A DNA stretch of 64,000 nt from Flectonema sp. DT1601 (Eukaryota > Euglenozoa > Diplonemea > Diplonemida > Diplonemidae): assembly GCA_964019425.1 (NCBI GenBank), contig OZ025844.1:62001-126000 (forward strand). Direction: 5' to 3'. Below are positions 30,768 through 41,734 of this stretch, in pieces. The position numbers and the translations under genes are program-made. Below the pieces are notes generated by a model. It was not told the origin of the DNA. It saw nothing but the letters and a program-made list of their open reading frames with translations, and did not search any database. How positions within the stretch are numbered: position 1 is the first letter of the stretch; each line of letters starts with the position of its first letter.

Positions 30768-32324
30768 CTACAACACTTCAAACTGATAACACATCGGAAA
30801 TGAATTCGAAGGATTGACAACTTGAGTATTAGCAAACTGTGACGGATCAAGTACTCGAACAGGTGATGTCTTCAGAGACTTACGAGCTGACTGAGAAGAA
30901 GACATCCTCTGTTTTAAAGTGCTGAGGGGAGAAGTTCTCGGAGGGGGAGTGGATGGAGACATTGGATGTAACGCGGCTTCCCAAATAGAGCGAGGACGAG
31001 CAGCTGAAGGTAGCTGTTGCATCACCTTAGGAGATTCACCACCTGATGGGGATGAGGAAGGAGTATCCTTTCTCTTTCTAATAATACTTCCACTACAGGC
31101 TGAATGAATCTCTCTAAACCCCTGAAGTTCTGTTACTACCTGAGGTGTTATATCTCCGATTTCACCTCGAAATTGTGGCCACTGATCGGCACACTCCGCC
31201 AACAACATCTTTCCAAACTTTCTCGATTGCGCGTGTCGACTAGTACTTCCTCCAATAGCAGCTTTAACAATTAAACTATTCGGTTCAGGACATTGTAATA
31301 CAACAAAGAGAAGTAGAAACTCAACACATTTCGACTGCACGGTTGCTTGAGGTGCCTTTGACTGAGTGATGAGAAGTTGAATGACACTGGGCTTTACCTG
31401 AAGACGCATCGAATCAGTTAAAGCATCACTAATAGAAACAAGTAGAACTTTATTACTGACATTTAACTTTCTAATTAGTGCTGCAGTAACATCATGAGCG
31501 ATTATCTCCCAGGATTCAGATGTTCTGACAAGACGCTTTGTTACGTGACAGCAAGCCTTTAGAATTTGAGACCTCGCGTCTTTGAGTTGAGTGCTCACAC
31601 CAGTACCAATCTGCTCAATGTTTGATTCTATCTCAGAAGCAGCGCAATGTTCGATACTTTCAAGAGCTGCAAGACGATCAGCAAAAGGGGTCTTTAAATC
31701 ATTAAGAACACTGAGATCAGCTAGCTTCCTTACAACTTGCTTTGCTACACCTCCATGCTCAAGTGCTACTGGCAACGATCCGGACGTTACTGCCATCCAT
31801 GCGGAGAACAATCCACCAGTAGTGTTACTGAGCTGCTTGAGGCTGTTGAAAAACGTTGATGCTGTGGTCCCCCATTGTCTAGCTGTTGATATATCACACG
31901 CGTCTTCAATCTTTAATCTTACAGTTGTACGCAACAAGTTGAGTGCAGATAGTAGTTTTGGAAGGTTTTCATTTATTTGTTTAAGGATCCATTTGTCGTC
32001 TTTCTCACGATCAGCGTCTAGAGTGAGGACTCTCTTTGATCTATCGAGTACTTTATTTTGATGCATTGGAATAATACCTGATCCTCCTTGCTTGTCAAAC
32101 GATGTCTCACCGTCGTGTAGTTTTGACAACAATGCTTGAACAATTCTCTCAACACCGATTCGCATTTCTGCGCTGGCATCATGTATGTCTCTGAGAAATA
32201 ATTCGATCTCCTCAATAGCTTTGGCGATGTGTTCAATTTGGTCTTCTGATACAGTGATTCTAAGGGATGCTTCAACCTCACATTGCTGCTGTTGAAGAAC
32301 TTCTAGTGAAGGTATTCCTGCCAT
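30768..32324 (-). CDS. CLASP-like TOG-domain microtubule protein
   Basis: 518 aa. Residues ~155-380 are an all-helical HEAT/TOG array of the CLASP N-terminal type: ADRLAALESIEHCAA, then QLKDARSQILKACCHVTKRL, WEIIAHDVTAALIRKL and VQSKCVEFLLLFVVLQ. CLASP TOG domains bind tubulin and suppress catastrophes. The C-terminal ~110 residues are Ser/Pro/Arg-rich and disordered (PMSPSTPPPRTSP), as in the microtubule-lattice-binding tail of CLASPs. The protein is shorter than metazoan CLASPs and has one clear TOG. A (T)n tract and AAAAAGTAG lie just upstream of the ATG on the coding strand. Confidence 0.75.
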   Translation of the reverse strand: MAGIPSLEVLQQQQCEVEASLRITVSEDQIEHIAKAIEEIELFLRDIHDASAEMRIGVERIVQALLSKLHDGETSFDKQGGSGIIPMHQNKVLDRSKRVLTLDADREKDDKWILKQINENLPKLLSALNLLRTTVRLKIEDACDISTARQWGTTASTFFNSLKQLSNTTGGLFSAWMAVTSGSLPVALEHGGVAKQVVRKLADLSVLNDLKTPFADRLAALESIEHCAASEIESNIEQIGTGVSTQLKDARSQILKACCHVTKRLVRTSESWEIIAHDVTAALIRKLNVSNKVLLVSISDALTDSMRLQVKPSVIQLLITQSKAPQATVQSKCVEFLLLFVVLQCPEPNSLIVKAAIGGSTSRHAQSRKFGKMLLAECADQWPQFRGEIGDITPQVVTELQGFREIHSACSGSIIRKRKDTPSSSPSGGESPKVMQQLPSAARPRSIWEAALHPMSPSTPPPRTSPLSTLKQRMSSSQSARKSLKTSPVRVLDPSQFANTQVVNPSNSFPMCYQFEVL

Positions 32325-32948
32325 TGTCGTCTACTTTTTAGAATGAAAAAAAAAAAAAAAATAAATGAAATTATAATAATTAGAACAGATATGGTATCCA
32401 ACAGGTCTTCGTCTATGAGTTATCTAAACAGAATTTTTAAAAAAAAAAAAAAAAAAAAATACATTAAAATCTATATATTTTCGTATTCATTTTTTTTTAT
32501 TTTTTTTTTCTTTTTCTTCCTTTTTATAAATTCCTCCTTAATAATTATGTTATTAGATTCAACATTAAAAAAAAAAAAAAGGTTTCCTCTTTCGTTCGCA
32601 TTGTCAGTTGTGTGTATGGCACAGCCAACCTAATTTGACACAGACTAAGATCATCTGTTTGGTATATATACATCACCATTCATATCATCGTGAAGTCAAT
32701 TCTGTCAAAACTGTAAGGTTAGACTTTTAGAATCGTAGATATGATATGTGTCTAAAAAGTTGAGAACGTCTCTCTCTTTTAGTTATGAAAAGTATCGACT
32801 GATGAGTCAGAACGCGTTGCGCAACAAAGCGGAGCATGCACAGGTAGATATTCCCGTTCGTGTTGGTATCTTGGGTACCTTCAGACTCATGTCAGACTTA
32901 CCGAAAGTGGATGCGATCAGACGACTGTGGCAGATTGGTTCAAAAAAT
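32325..32948. other. Intergenic spacer
   Basis: No supported gene. A runs at ~32345-32359, 32439-32459 and 32566-32580 give pyrimidine tracts on the coding strand of the CLASP-like gene. The plus-strand frames here are low complexity. Confidence 0.5.
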
Positions 32949-35123
32949 CTAAGATTTTCCAAGTTTCTGCATGAGTCTCATATTCTGATGTCGATATTCC
33001 TCAGCTGTCATACGAGTGCCATCAGGTCGAAGAAGGAATGCTGGAGTTCTTGCCTTTCTAACTGGTGCTGGTGATGATGCTGAAGAAGGTTCCTTTGGAG
33101 GATCTCTTTTAACAGAAACTGGACGATAAGAAGCAGTCGTACGAGATGTAATTGAATACCCAGTAGTAGTCGTGTTTGACTTTGTAACTGCAGCAGGTTC
33201 TTCTCTGCTAGAGACAGGACTACTCTCTGAGTACTCTGTTTTAGATCTAATTGGAGAGTAGTCTAGTTTTCGAGGTGGGGATGACTTTCTTGGATGAATA
33301 GTTCCATCATCAGACCCAGGACTGGAATCTAATATTTTATCAAGTCGATGAGATGAATTGTTATAAGACTCCTTTCTGTAAGTACTCATCTCTGCCGCCT
33401 GTTCATGAGACTCAAATTCAGCGTTCGTCTCTCTGATGGGTGGCGTTGGTTCAGATAGTTGAACGAAGTGAGGTTCTTCAGTCACAGCAACATTCGTTGG
33501 AATAATATTTCCAACATTTGAAGAACTCTTAACACTGAACTGGTTAGGTTTTACTTGACTAACCCATTCAGTGTCAAAAACCCTTTTATCTTTTTCAATT
33601 ATTTCAATAATTCCGAGTAGCTTCTCACTCGCATCGTTGATGTCATTTTTAAGACAAACGAGATCTTCTTCAAAGTATGTTTGAGGAATACTATTCGACA
33701 ACATGTCAGAGTCAATACCTGATTGATTTCCTGTAGTGTCTCTCTTACTGTGTAAACAACTTCGTAGTTCAGAATGTGCGTCAATTAAACTACTAGTAGT
33801 GTGAACGTCATCATGCTGACAACGGTTTAATGCAGTTTGTAGATCATCTATATCTAGTTGCACAAATGACAGTAAATCAACAACAGATTCGATTCCATTC
33901 CTCTCTGCGTCTTCATGAATTGAATGCGCAGCTACATCATCACCCGATTGCTGTAAGATTTCTGATAGTGAGAGAGTCGCACGCATTGATTCAATGAAAT
34001 TAGCAACACCGACTTCAACATTTTCAGTCGCTAATTGCTCCTTTCCAATCCAATGCTTTGCAATTATCTGTGCTGACCACCATTGTCGTTGGTAGTATAA
34101 AGTATCTTCAATTATTTTTAATTGTTCCCTTAAACGGTTTTCTTCAACATCGATTCCTGATATCACCCAATTAGTGCATGGGTTGTCCCATTGTGTTTGA
34201 ACAGTTTTAAATAGAGTTCGGAGTTTTAATTTTATATCGTCTTTCATGGTGTTTGAATTTGACTGTTCTGCTTCAATTAGGTTTCGTAGATCTGATGGGG
34301 GGAGTTCAGCACTGGGATTTCCTTCTTGTGAAATCTTGTTGAGAAAATCTAGCTCCGCTTGAGCCGAGACCAGTTCAGAATCTGCTACTGCTACACCAAG
34401 ACGAGATATCGCATGAGCATCGTGAAGACGAGATAGCTCTTCTTGTAAGAGATAGAAATCACTGACTTCATTACTACTTTCACTCAGTAGTTCTTTTGAA
34501 CTCTCAACTTGGTTTAGTGACCACAGAGACAAGTCTCCCAACATCTGTTCAAAAACGTTCACATTTGCTGAACTTAACAAGCAGTGTTGAGGTTGATGCT
34601 CAGCTGTTGTTATTTCAGTCGCAGAGTCTAAAGTCATGTTTTCAATAGATAGAAGTGACTCATGAGTAGCGTCACGTTGTTCATTAAGACTGGCTTCAAG
34701 ATTATCAGCCTCTCTCTGTAACTCTGCTGCAGTACCGAGTGCTTCAGAAGTTAATACCGCGTACTGGGCGATACCAGCAGAAAGGTTTTCACCTCTCTTT
34801 TGAAGCCTGTCGAGGGTTGCTCGTTGTGTGGTTGTTTCAGTAGTGAGTTTATCGATTTCAATTCGCGGGTCTTCACTAAGACCTGAGTCTTTTGCTGCTA
34901 ATGTGAGTGACTTTCCTCTAAGAGAGTGACCTTCTGATTCTAGTTTTCTATAAACTGCTAACTCCTCCTGAGTAAATGCATTCCTCGCACCCAGTGATGA
35001 GAGTCTTCGAATTACATCTTCTGCACCTTCAACTTGTCGAAGTGTTTCCTCAGCATTTGGTGGAGCCATTCCTCTGTACTGCACTCCTTGCAACATGTTA
35101 CCAAACCAACGAGTGTGGGACAT
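32949..35123 (-). CDS. Coiled-coil protein with Ser-rich tail
   Basis: 724 aa from the ATG at 35123. I prefer this start to the in-frame ATG 45 nt upstream because TTTATTTTATTTCCATTAATGCAG looks like a splice acceptor lying between them. Residues ~20-500 are helical with heptad character (Glu/Gln/Leu-rich, many Ser/Thr). Residues ~540-690 are Ser/Pro/Arg-rich and disordered, with a basic end (RKARTPAFLLRPDGTRMTAE). No catalytic motif seen. Probable cytoskeletal linker; family not recognised. Confidence 0.8.
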   Translation of the reverse strand: MSHTRWFGNMLQGVQYRGMAPPNAEETLRQVEGAEDVIRRLSSLGARNAFTQEELAVYRKLESEGHSLRGKSLTLAAKDSGLSEDPRIEIDKLTTETTTQRATLDRLQKRGENLSAGIAQYAVLTSEALGTAAELQREADNLEASLNEQRDATHESLLSIENMTLDSATEITTAEHQPQHCLLSSANVNVFEQMLGDLSLWSLNQVESSKELLSESSNEVSDFYLLQEELSRLHDAHAISRLGVAVADSELVSAQAELDFLNKISQEGNPSAELPPSDLRNLIEAEQSNSNTMKDDIKLKLRTLFKTVQTQWDNPCTNWVISGIDVEENRLREQLKIIEDTLYYQRQWWSAQIIAKHWIGKEQLATENVEVGVANFIESMRATLSLSEILQQSGDDVAAHSIHEDAERNGIESVVDLLSFVQLDIDDLQTALNRCQHDDVHTTSSLIDAHSELRSCLHSKRDTTGNQSGIDSDMLSNSIPQTYFEEDLVCLKNDINDASEKLLGIIEIIEKDKRVFDTEWVSQVKPNQFSVKSSSNVGNIIPTNVAVTEEPHFVQLSEPTPPIRETNAEFESHEQAAEMSTYRKESYNNSSHRLDKILDSSPGSDDGTIHPRKSSPPRKLDYSPIRSKTEYSESSPVSSREEPAAVTKSNTTTTGYSITSRTTASYRPVSVKRDPPKEPSSASSPAPVRKARTPAFLLRPDGTRMTAEEYRHQNMRLMQKLGKS

Positions 35124-35416
35124 CTTTCCCTCTTCCTTTGGCTGCATTAATGGAAATAAAATAAACAATAAAAAAAAAAACCCGAATTTGATTTCTTATA
35201 ATTTGTAAGTAGGTAAGTCCGTCTTTCAACAATAATATTTTATTTTGTTTTCTGAAAATATGAAGTTAAGCACCGAACCTGTCACAACACAACAACTGAT
35301 TTAGTACATAGGGATGGGAGTGTTACTATAAATAATCTAATCTAATAAATCACTAATTACTGAAATACGGAACGGTGCGGGAATGTCCCTTTTAAAGAGA
35401 TGCAAAATAACGACTC

Positions 35417-38400
35417 TCACTCCACAACAACAATCGGAGCATTCCTCGGTGGTCTTGTTAGTTTCCACCAGTCTATGTATGTTTGTCTTTTTCGGCTAAG
35501 CTTTAATTTCGTTAAGAATTTTAAGACGGCTTTACGGAGGGTGGCCTCGTTAGCTGGAGTTGGTATGGCTGCTCCATTTGCTTTTAAAAAACCGTGAAAT
35601 CGATTGAGAGGAGTTGTGTTTAAGAAATTACTAGTAGACAGATTCTTCTGTTCTGTTGGTGTCCAAGAAACCAGCTGCGAATCGACAGAAAATGATGAAG
35701 TGGTTATAAAAGAGTTTTGACTGCAGGCTGACGGTGACCGGCTGCGAGAGATTTCATCAACAGGAAAACTTTGAATTGAAGGGGATCTGGATCTTAACTT
35801 ACCCTTCTTACTGAACTGTTGTCTTCTTCCTAATTGGTGTCCGTATTCTGGACAGCAACTGTCTGCATCAACAGAGTCAGCTATTCCAAAATCAGTTTCT
35901 AACTTCCGAGCAAATGTAACGATCGTAGTCTTTGTAGTGTTGCCTTTATCAACAAAGTAGAATTGTACTGAGTCACCAACTCTGTAATTCCGTACTGCAT
36001 TCTTGAAATCACCAGCACTTGCTACTTCTGATTCACCTACCGAAACAATTGTATCACCAGGTTCAATACCTGATTGTGATGCTGGTGAGTGACTGTTTGT
36101 TGATATACATAATGCTCCAGGTTTTAGAAATCCTCCGTCTTTAACCCTCAGCCCCAGGTATGGTGCTGACTGATCAACAGATGATATCAACTCAACAGGT
36201 GGACCACAACTATCAGCACTACCACTGTAGCCGTGTACTAAGTCGTTTACTTTCTCACTTATGAACTCTCTAGGTACAACTGCTGAGAATGATGGCTCCA
36301 CACTTACTCGATGTGGTTGCGGCTTCTCTTGTGGGAGGGGCTGCCAGTCCTTCTTACAACAAATAAAAGTTTCAGGAAGTCCCTCAGCAGCCTCTCGTGA
36401 AACAATCGGCCGCTCTTCTGCTCGGAAAAGAAGAGTTTGACCTTTACAACAGAATAGGATTTCAGTGCAAGTACCTGTGTCAGAGTGTGTAGGGAATGAT
36501 GTGAGTAGAGAAGTGTTCTTCCATGAAAGGGATATGTTGGGATCAAGAGATAATTTATGAATAAGCTGCTTAGCCGCAAGGGAGTACAACAACAGCTCAG
36601 TAGTATTTCCGACAAAGACCAACTCAGAGACTGGTTCAATAGAAATAAAAGACACAGTAGCTTCGCAAATCTTGATTGGCTTATCCAAAGCCGAAGACAA
36701 TCGCAGCAACCCATCACTCGTATAGAAAGCAGCAACATATCCGTCAACACATTGTGTGGATGTTGTACTTGAAGCGGTTGCTGCTATTATTTGATTCACT
36801 TCATTTCGATATATTTCACAGAATGTGAATTCCCCATTCAAAGAACACATCAAAAAGGAAACATTCATTACCGAGACTACGACCTCATGTTCTGAAATGT
36901 AATTAATTCCAACAACCCAATCCAACTTGTCATCTCTCGACGATGATATACTTCGGCTGCGATAACTTTCTGGTGAGACTGATCGTTCTAATTGTTGGAG
37001 GTCATTGGTCTGCCCCAGAATAGATTGAAGGAGGTTGTTTTGTAAAACAGTAAGTCCATGTTTCATGTCTGGGTTCGATTCCGGGTCCCAGAGAGATAAG
37101 GTTCTATTTGACTCGTCAATAAAAACAATCGAGTTATCAACACACACGATCAAGTCAGTTATTGAAACTCTATGTCTTGCAGTAGTTGCTGGTAGAGTAG
37201 TAGCGTACTGTTCCCAGGTATGTACTAGTTTACGTTCCCACAACAGAGTTGCAGACTTTGTAGTTATTATTATAAAGATCGGATGCGCTAGGCTGACCGA
37301 GTGGACTGTCTCTGCAACTTGTAAAGTCATACTGCAATCAAGAATGTTGTTTCTTAAAGAAAACAAACGAACCTCTCTCTCCATTGCCACCGCAAGCAGG
37401 TTGCATTCCCTGCAATATGAAGTACCAATGACAAGTTGTGGGTTGACATCAGTAACAAGCTTCTTCGCGACTTCTGATGCATAATGAAGAGACGTTGCAT
37501 TATGGTCTATCTTTTTAACAGAAACGAAGTCTTCCACATGTCGCATCCTAGCTGGAGAATAGCAAGGCTCGCAATACACTTGTAGGGTAGTCTCAGCAGA
37601 CAAAGGTTGATTACCATTTACAGCTGGATACACAACTTTTATTGTACAAGTTTGAGCATCTTTTAATTCAACTTCCTGTTGCAGTCCTAATAACAAGTAT
37701 CCCTTATTAATGGTACATTGTCCGTTCGTTAGTTGGGAGGCAGTGCAAGAAGCTGATCTTGAAAAAACTTTAAACGGGTATTGAGCGAATACAACAACCG
37801 GAGAGTCTTGTAGTCCTTTTCCAAATATCGATAATTGCGGTATTGAGTCTCCGATATTTATTGTTTGTTCTCTGTCTGATAATTCAACAGTGATCCCAAC
37901 AGCTTCTGAAACTTTTTTCTTCGATTGCTTTGCGTGTAGCATGTCTCGGAGTTTCTTTCTCTGTGCAGCCCAGCGATTGCGTTCCTCTTCGCGGTTCAAA
38001 CCCTTTTCAGGAATTGAAGTGCTGACGTTATTCGATAGAGGTGAGAGTACTGCTCTGTTTGGAGAGATATCTAGTCTGGTTTCTTCTTTTTCCCAGTAGG
38101 CACTTGTTGAGCGTGCTGCTGCTAGTCTGTCTTCCAGAGACTTTTTAGCAGCTTCAAGAGAATCAAGTGCTTCACTTCGATAATGAGAAGCTGCGAGTGT
38201 GTTGATGTGCTCTTTGTTTATATTTGATATTTCAGATTCAAGTTTGACGTCGAATAATCCTCGCAGTGCATCAGCTTCATGAAGAGTTCTCTCATCCGAT
38301 TCCTGAACCTGAATCTCTAAAACACGCAGCCTCCATGTGTCGTAACGAACTTTTCTCGCAAGTTCCGCTGCCTCCACCCGATCTTGTAATTGTTCGTTCC

Positions 38401-38551
38401 CTTTATCAAATTCCTGCTGCAATAGAGAACTCTCTTCATATTCCTCACGTGAGTCTTCCCATTTCTCGTACTCTCCCTCCCACTGCTCTCTGGCGGCTAA
38501 CCATTTTCGTTTTTCGTCGTTAAATGTTTCCCGAGCGGATTCTAAATCCAT
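35417..38551 (-). CDS. Coiled coil + beta-propeller-like + PDZ scaffold protein
   Basis: 1,044 aa from the ATG at 38551, which directly follows TTTATATTCGGCAG. Residues 1-150 are charged coiled coil (KWLAAREQWEGEYEKWEDSR). Residues ~250-720 are beta-rich with WD-like segments (SLWDPESNP; ATLLWERKLVHTWEQ), probably a divergent propeller. Residues ~795-890 are a PDZ domain: LGLRVKDGG, then PASQSGIEPGDTIVSVG, then DFKNAVRNYRVGDSVQF. The tail is Ser/Arg-rich and ends basic and tryptophan-containing. PDZ domains bind C-terminal peptides, so this is probably a scaffold at membrane or cytoskeleton. Confidence 0.85.
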   Translation of the reverse strand: MDLESARETFNDEKRKWLAAREQWEGEYEKWEDSREEYEESSLLQQEFDKGNEQLQDRVEAAELARKVRYDTWRLRVLEIQVQESDERTLHEADALRGLFDVKLESEISNINKEHINTLAASHYRSEALDSLEAAKKSLEDRLAAARSTSAYWEKEETRLDISPNRAVLSPLSNNVSTSIPEKGLNREEERNRWAAQRKKLRDMLHAKQSKKKVSEAVGITVELSDREQTINIGDSIPQLSIFGKGLQDSPVVVFAQYPFKVFSRSASCTASQLTNGQCTINKGYLLLGLQQEVELKDAQTCTIKVVYPAVNGNQPLSAETTLQVYCEPCYSPARMRHVEDFVSVKKIDHNATSLHYASEVAKKLVTDVNPQLVIGTSYCRECNLLAVAMEREVRLFSLRNNILDCSMTLQVAETVHSVSLAHPIFIIITTKSATLLWERKLVHTWEQYATTLPATTARHRVSITDLIVCVDNSIVFIDESNRTLSLWDPESNPDMKHGLTVLQNNLLQSILGQTNDLQQLERSVSPESYRSRSISSSRDDKLDWVVGINYISEHEVVVSVMNVSFLMCSLNGEFTFCEIYRNEVNQIIAATASSTTSTQCVDGYVAAFYTSDGLLRLSSALDKPIKICEATVSFISIEPVSELVFVGNTTELLLYSLAAKQLIHKLSLDPNISLSWKNTSLLTSFPTHSDTGTCTEILFCCKGQTLLFRAEERPIVSREAAEGLPETFICCKKDWQPLPQEKPQPHRVSVEPSFSAVVPREFISEKVNDLVHGYSGSADSCGPPVELISSVDQSAPYLGLRVKDGGFLKPGALCISTNSHSPASQSGIEPGDTIVSVGESEVASAGDFKNAVRNYRVGDSVQFYFVDKGNTTKTTIVTFARKLETDFGIADSVDADSCCPEYGHQLGRRQQFSKKGKLRSRSPSIQSFPVDEISRSRSPSACSQNSFITTSSFSVDSQLVSWTPTEQKNLSTSNFLNTTPLNRFHGFLKANGAAIPTPANEATLRKAVLKFLTKLKLSRKRQTYIDWWKLTRPPRNAPIVVVE

Positions 38552-38919
38552 GTCCTGCCGAATATAAATAAAATAAAACATTTCTTGTCATTTGATGTTC
38601 TGCTGTACTCAAATTTACCACATCACACGAACGATAATTTAACCAATTCTCCCTTCCTGTTTTAAATAGTATTTATTTAGTGAGATATTTATCTAAATCT
38701 GAGAAGCTGGTAGCTCCATAGTTAGCAAAGAAGAGGGAAGATGAAAGTTGTTGAGATTCTCACGAGTGTGCGAGGAGTCTATCTCAACAGTAATTCCAAT
38801 AGTTGGGATCGCTCTTCCACAGGGAAGACTCTTCCCAACTGGAATACTTAATAATGTCAAATGTGTTCGATACTTTAGCGTATCTCAGGGGTGCAATCAA
38901 ATGTAAGTTATGTTTTATT
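38552..38919. other. Spacer between PDZ scaffold and small membrane-protein genes
   Basis: No gene seen; mixed AT-rich sequence that probably includes the 3' UTR of the 39228-38920 gene. Confidence 0.4.
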
Positions 38920-39228
38920 TTAGTCTCCTTTTTCTTTGCGTTTTTTAGAGAGATGACTCCTCGCAGCCACGGCCGATAGCACAGCGGCAGAAGTCCCAAC
39001 TGCCATACCTGCAGACGGTAATAAAGTGACTGCCGCCCCAGTTATAATCGCCCCGAGTGCCAACGCACGAAGAGCGAATTGAGCGAAGCAGTTTGATCGT
39101 AGCGGGTAGATTAATCCATCGTTGCTGTCGAGATCCAGAGGTGGTTTCTCATCCTCAGCTTTTAGGACTACATCTTCTCCCTCACCCGAACTTGTAGCAG
39201 GTCTTCGTTCTCGAAGTGTTGTTTCCAT
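38920..39228 (-). CDS. Small predicted membrane protein
   Basis: 102 aa. A polar acidic N-terminus (~45 residues) is followed by a hydrophobic Ala/Gly/Leu region of ~45 residues (ALRALALGAIITGAAVTLLP and a second stretch AGMAVGTSAAVLSAVAA), which could form two membrane helices around a Pro/Ser turn. The C-terminus is basic (KKRKEKGD). Family not recognised. The ATG follows TTACTTCATGTCAG by 15 nt. It sits between two coiled-coil genes on the same strand. Confidence 0.7.
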   Translation of the reverse strand: METTLRERRPATSSGEGEDVVLKAEDEKPPLDLDSNDGLIYPLRSNCFAQFALRALALGAIITGAAVTLLPSAGMAVGTSAAVLSAVAARSHLSKKRKEKGD

Positions 39229-39403
39229 TTTAATTTATAATTACTGACATGAAGTAAGTTCCGACAGTCATAAATCTAATATAAGAAAAAGTAAACCAGT
39301 ACCCTGATGTACTGTTTTGTAGTTTTAATTATCGACTAATTCAAATGCTGTAAAACATTTAATGGAATAAAATGTTAACGACAATCAATGTGTGTAAATG
39401 TAC

Positions 39404-40474
39404 TCATCGTTGTGTTAGAAGTCGAATTTCAGTTTCTGTGACAGCCTGAGTTCTGATCGCGTTGTCCTGTTCGATGGTTTCTTGTGTTGTGATGAATTCT
39501 TTCCATTTGTTAATTCGAAGTTTGAAGACTTCTGATTGAAGTTCGATATCTCTATTAGCAACATGATGAGCTCTAACCGTATCTTGAATAGATACATTCT
39601 TATTAGAGAAATGGCTATCATTATATTCTATTGAACTCAACGGAAACAACTTACGTACTAACTCAGCCTCAGGTATCGACGAGTAAAACAACTCATTCGG
39701 TGTTGAAGTAGCATCCACATCAATTTGAAGAGGTCCTTCTTGCCGAAGAGAGTATATCCTTTTTGTCATAAGCTGTTCTTGGATAAGTAGTTTTTTCGTA
39801 TCACTTATTAACTGGTTTCTCTTGTTGTAGTAGGCGTCATGTAATTGTTGCTCTTCGGACTTTAATAATTCTAATTTGGCTGTTGTTCTGGTTTTAACTT
39901 TAAAGAGTTCAGAAAGGGTCACCAGATCTTCTTGTAAAATTTTAATTTTTTGTTCGTTTTTAGCAACACTAATTTCTCTAAGTGGGAGGGTTTTCATGAA
40001 ACAACAAAAACGACGAAGAGTTTCTTCACGCTGAGTGTATGAGTGTTGTCGTCTTTTATCTCTTAGTGAATAAATTGAATCACTGATCAATGGCCACACT
40101 ACCGGAGGATTATCTAAGTAGGTGTCATTCTGTTGCGCTACCGCCATCGAAGCCAAAACCCCTTTCTCGATGTCGAGTTCTTCTAATTTTATGCAAAGTT
40201 TTTCCTTCATTTCAGACACCCATTCCAGTTTATTATCTAGTGCTTTAATCCTAACTTTTGTTAGTTTTTTATTTTGTTCCATTATTGCTTCTCGTTGTTT
40301 CAGAGATAACTCCCAGTTATCTAAATCTCTCTCTTCTGGTCGGATCTCTGGTTGGTATTGGCATTCAGTGGGGTGGTCAGGAATGATATTATCGTTTTGT
40401 TGTTTTAATGGAATTTCATTATTTTGAAGTTTAGAAAGTTTTTCTTTGAGACGAAGCAGTTCGAATTTTGTCAT
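39404..40474 (-). CDS. Coiled-coil protein
   Basis: 356 aa, mainly alpha-helical and charged, with no enzyme motif. Heptad-like Leu/Ile spacing runs through residues ~1-110 and ~150-245 (FELLRLKEKLSKLQNN; KLELLKSEEQQLHDAYYNKR). The ATG follows ATTAATTACGTAAAACAG by 5 nt, which supports the start. It may be a structural protein of the cytoskeleton or flagellum (inference from composition and coiled-coil neighbours). Confidence 0.75.
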   Translation of the reverse strand: MTKFELLRLKEKLSKLQNNEIPLKQQNDNIIPDHPTECQYQPEIRPEERDLDNWELSLKQREAIMEQNKKLTKVRIKALDNKLEWVSEMKEKLCIKLEELDIEKGVLASMAVAQQNDTYLDNPPVVWPLISDSIYSLRDKRRQHSYTQREETLRRFCCFMKTLPLREISVAKNEQKIKILQEDLVTLSELFKVKTRTTAKLELLKSEEQQLHDAYYNKRNQLISDTKKLLIQEQLMTKRIYSLRQEGPLQIDVDATSTPNELFYSSIPEAELVRKLFPLSSIEYNDSHFSNKNVSIQDTVRAHHVANRDIELQSEVFKLRINKWKEFITTQETIEQDNAIRTQAVTETEIRLLTQR

Positions 40475-41734
40475 TATTCCTGTTTTACGTAATTAATATA
40501 AACATGTGACAGAAATAGGAATTAAGAGAGTTGGTCAATAATAGTATAGAATAATTGAAAGAGAGATGAATAAGAAATAGGATGAAGGGAGAGAGAACGG
40601 GGGGGGAAAAAAAAGAATAATTATATCTTCCTTACAATGGGTAAATGAATTTCCTTCAGGGTGTTTTTCTATTGTTTTCCTTTCTTCTTTTTCAGTGAAT
40701 GGAATCAAATTTTCGATCTTCAGGAACCTGCTCGCTGCAAGCACGACTAGCCGTTGGGTAAATGGCGGCAAAGTTCCTGACAACTCGGTTAGGCCACATC
40801 ATAAGAGATGTGACATATTTTTTTTTTTTTAGCATTTCCATAAACACAACAAAACTATTTTGGCAATCGCCAGGAGAGTGTAATATCTCCAATCGTTTTC
40901 CTTATTAATATTTTTTTTCTTAAAAAAAAAAAAAAAAAAAAAAAGAGGGAAAAAAAAGAAACTGTGATAGCAAAAAATGCACCTCACAGTCCACACATTA
41001 GGGGAACAGGAACTATAAGCTGAGATTAAAGACACAAACGAAGTAAGAATACTCTTTGATGGGGGACAGGAAAATGAAAAATAGTGAACAGAATTCCCAC
41101 CTACCACGTAGTCTCTAATACTGCTTTCAGAGACGCCTTCTAAGTTCGACTGATTTGTCAAAAACAGCTGATTATCTACAGCTGTACACATCCTTGTTTC
41201 GATATGAATTATAGAAAGTTGAAAATGATCCCATAATAAACATGTGAACAGTTAATTTATTTTTTCCTTTTTACTTTTTTTCGTTCTCTTTTTAAAAAAA
41301 AACTGAACCAAACAGGGGGGGCAAACAGAGAGACCACAAAGCCATAAAAGGGGACTAGCAATAAAAGTAACGCACTAAAGAAATACTGCTCTTGTGATTT
41401 TTTTTTTTTTTTTTTTTCCCCTTTCTTTTCGGATATTTTGCACATTGCTTGGTGGCAAGCTGATTTTTTAAAGAAAAAGAAGAAAATAGAACCACATCGA
41501 GGACTTCACAAGGCCTGCAAAACTGTTTCCCCCTCACAGTAAGACGGACAAGGAAAACACAATTAAATTGAAAAAAAAACTAAAAGAATTTAACAAACAA
41601 AAAAAGAAAAAAAAAACTTCATTGGCTAACAAAGCAGAGTACATACATATAAGAAAATGGAAAATTCAACTTTTTTGTATTGGGAATCAAACGCAAAAAA
41701 AAAAGGGGAAGGCATTAAAGCGGTCAGCACCGTA
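40475..41734. other. Intergenic region, possible unrecognised exons
   Basis: Two minus-strand frames (about 40692-40783 and 41100-41191) have more balanced composition than their surroundings. I cannot join them with clear splice sites or recognise a domain. A runs at ~40922-40943 and T runs at ~41399-41417. I report no gene. Confidence 0.35.

Noticed and set aside
40535-41191. Small minus-strand gene between the coiled-coil and J-domain genes
   Set aside because: Frames are short, cannot be joined by clear splice sites, and show no domain.
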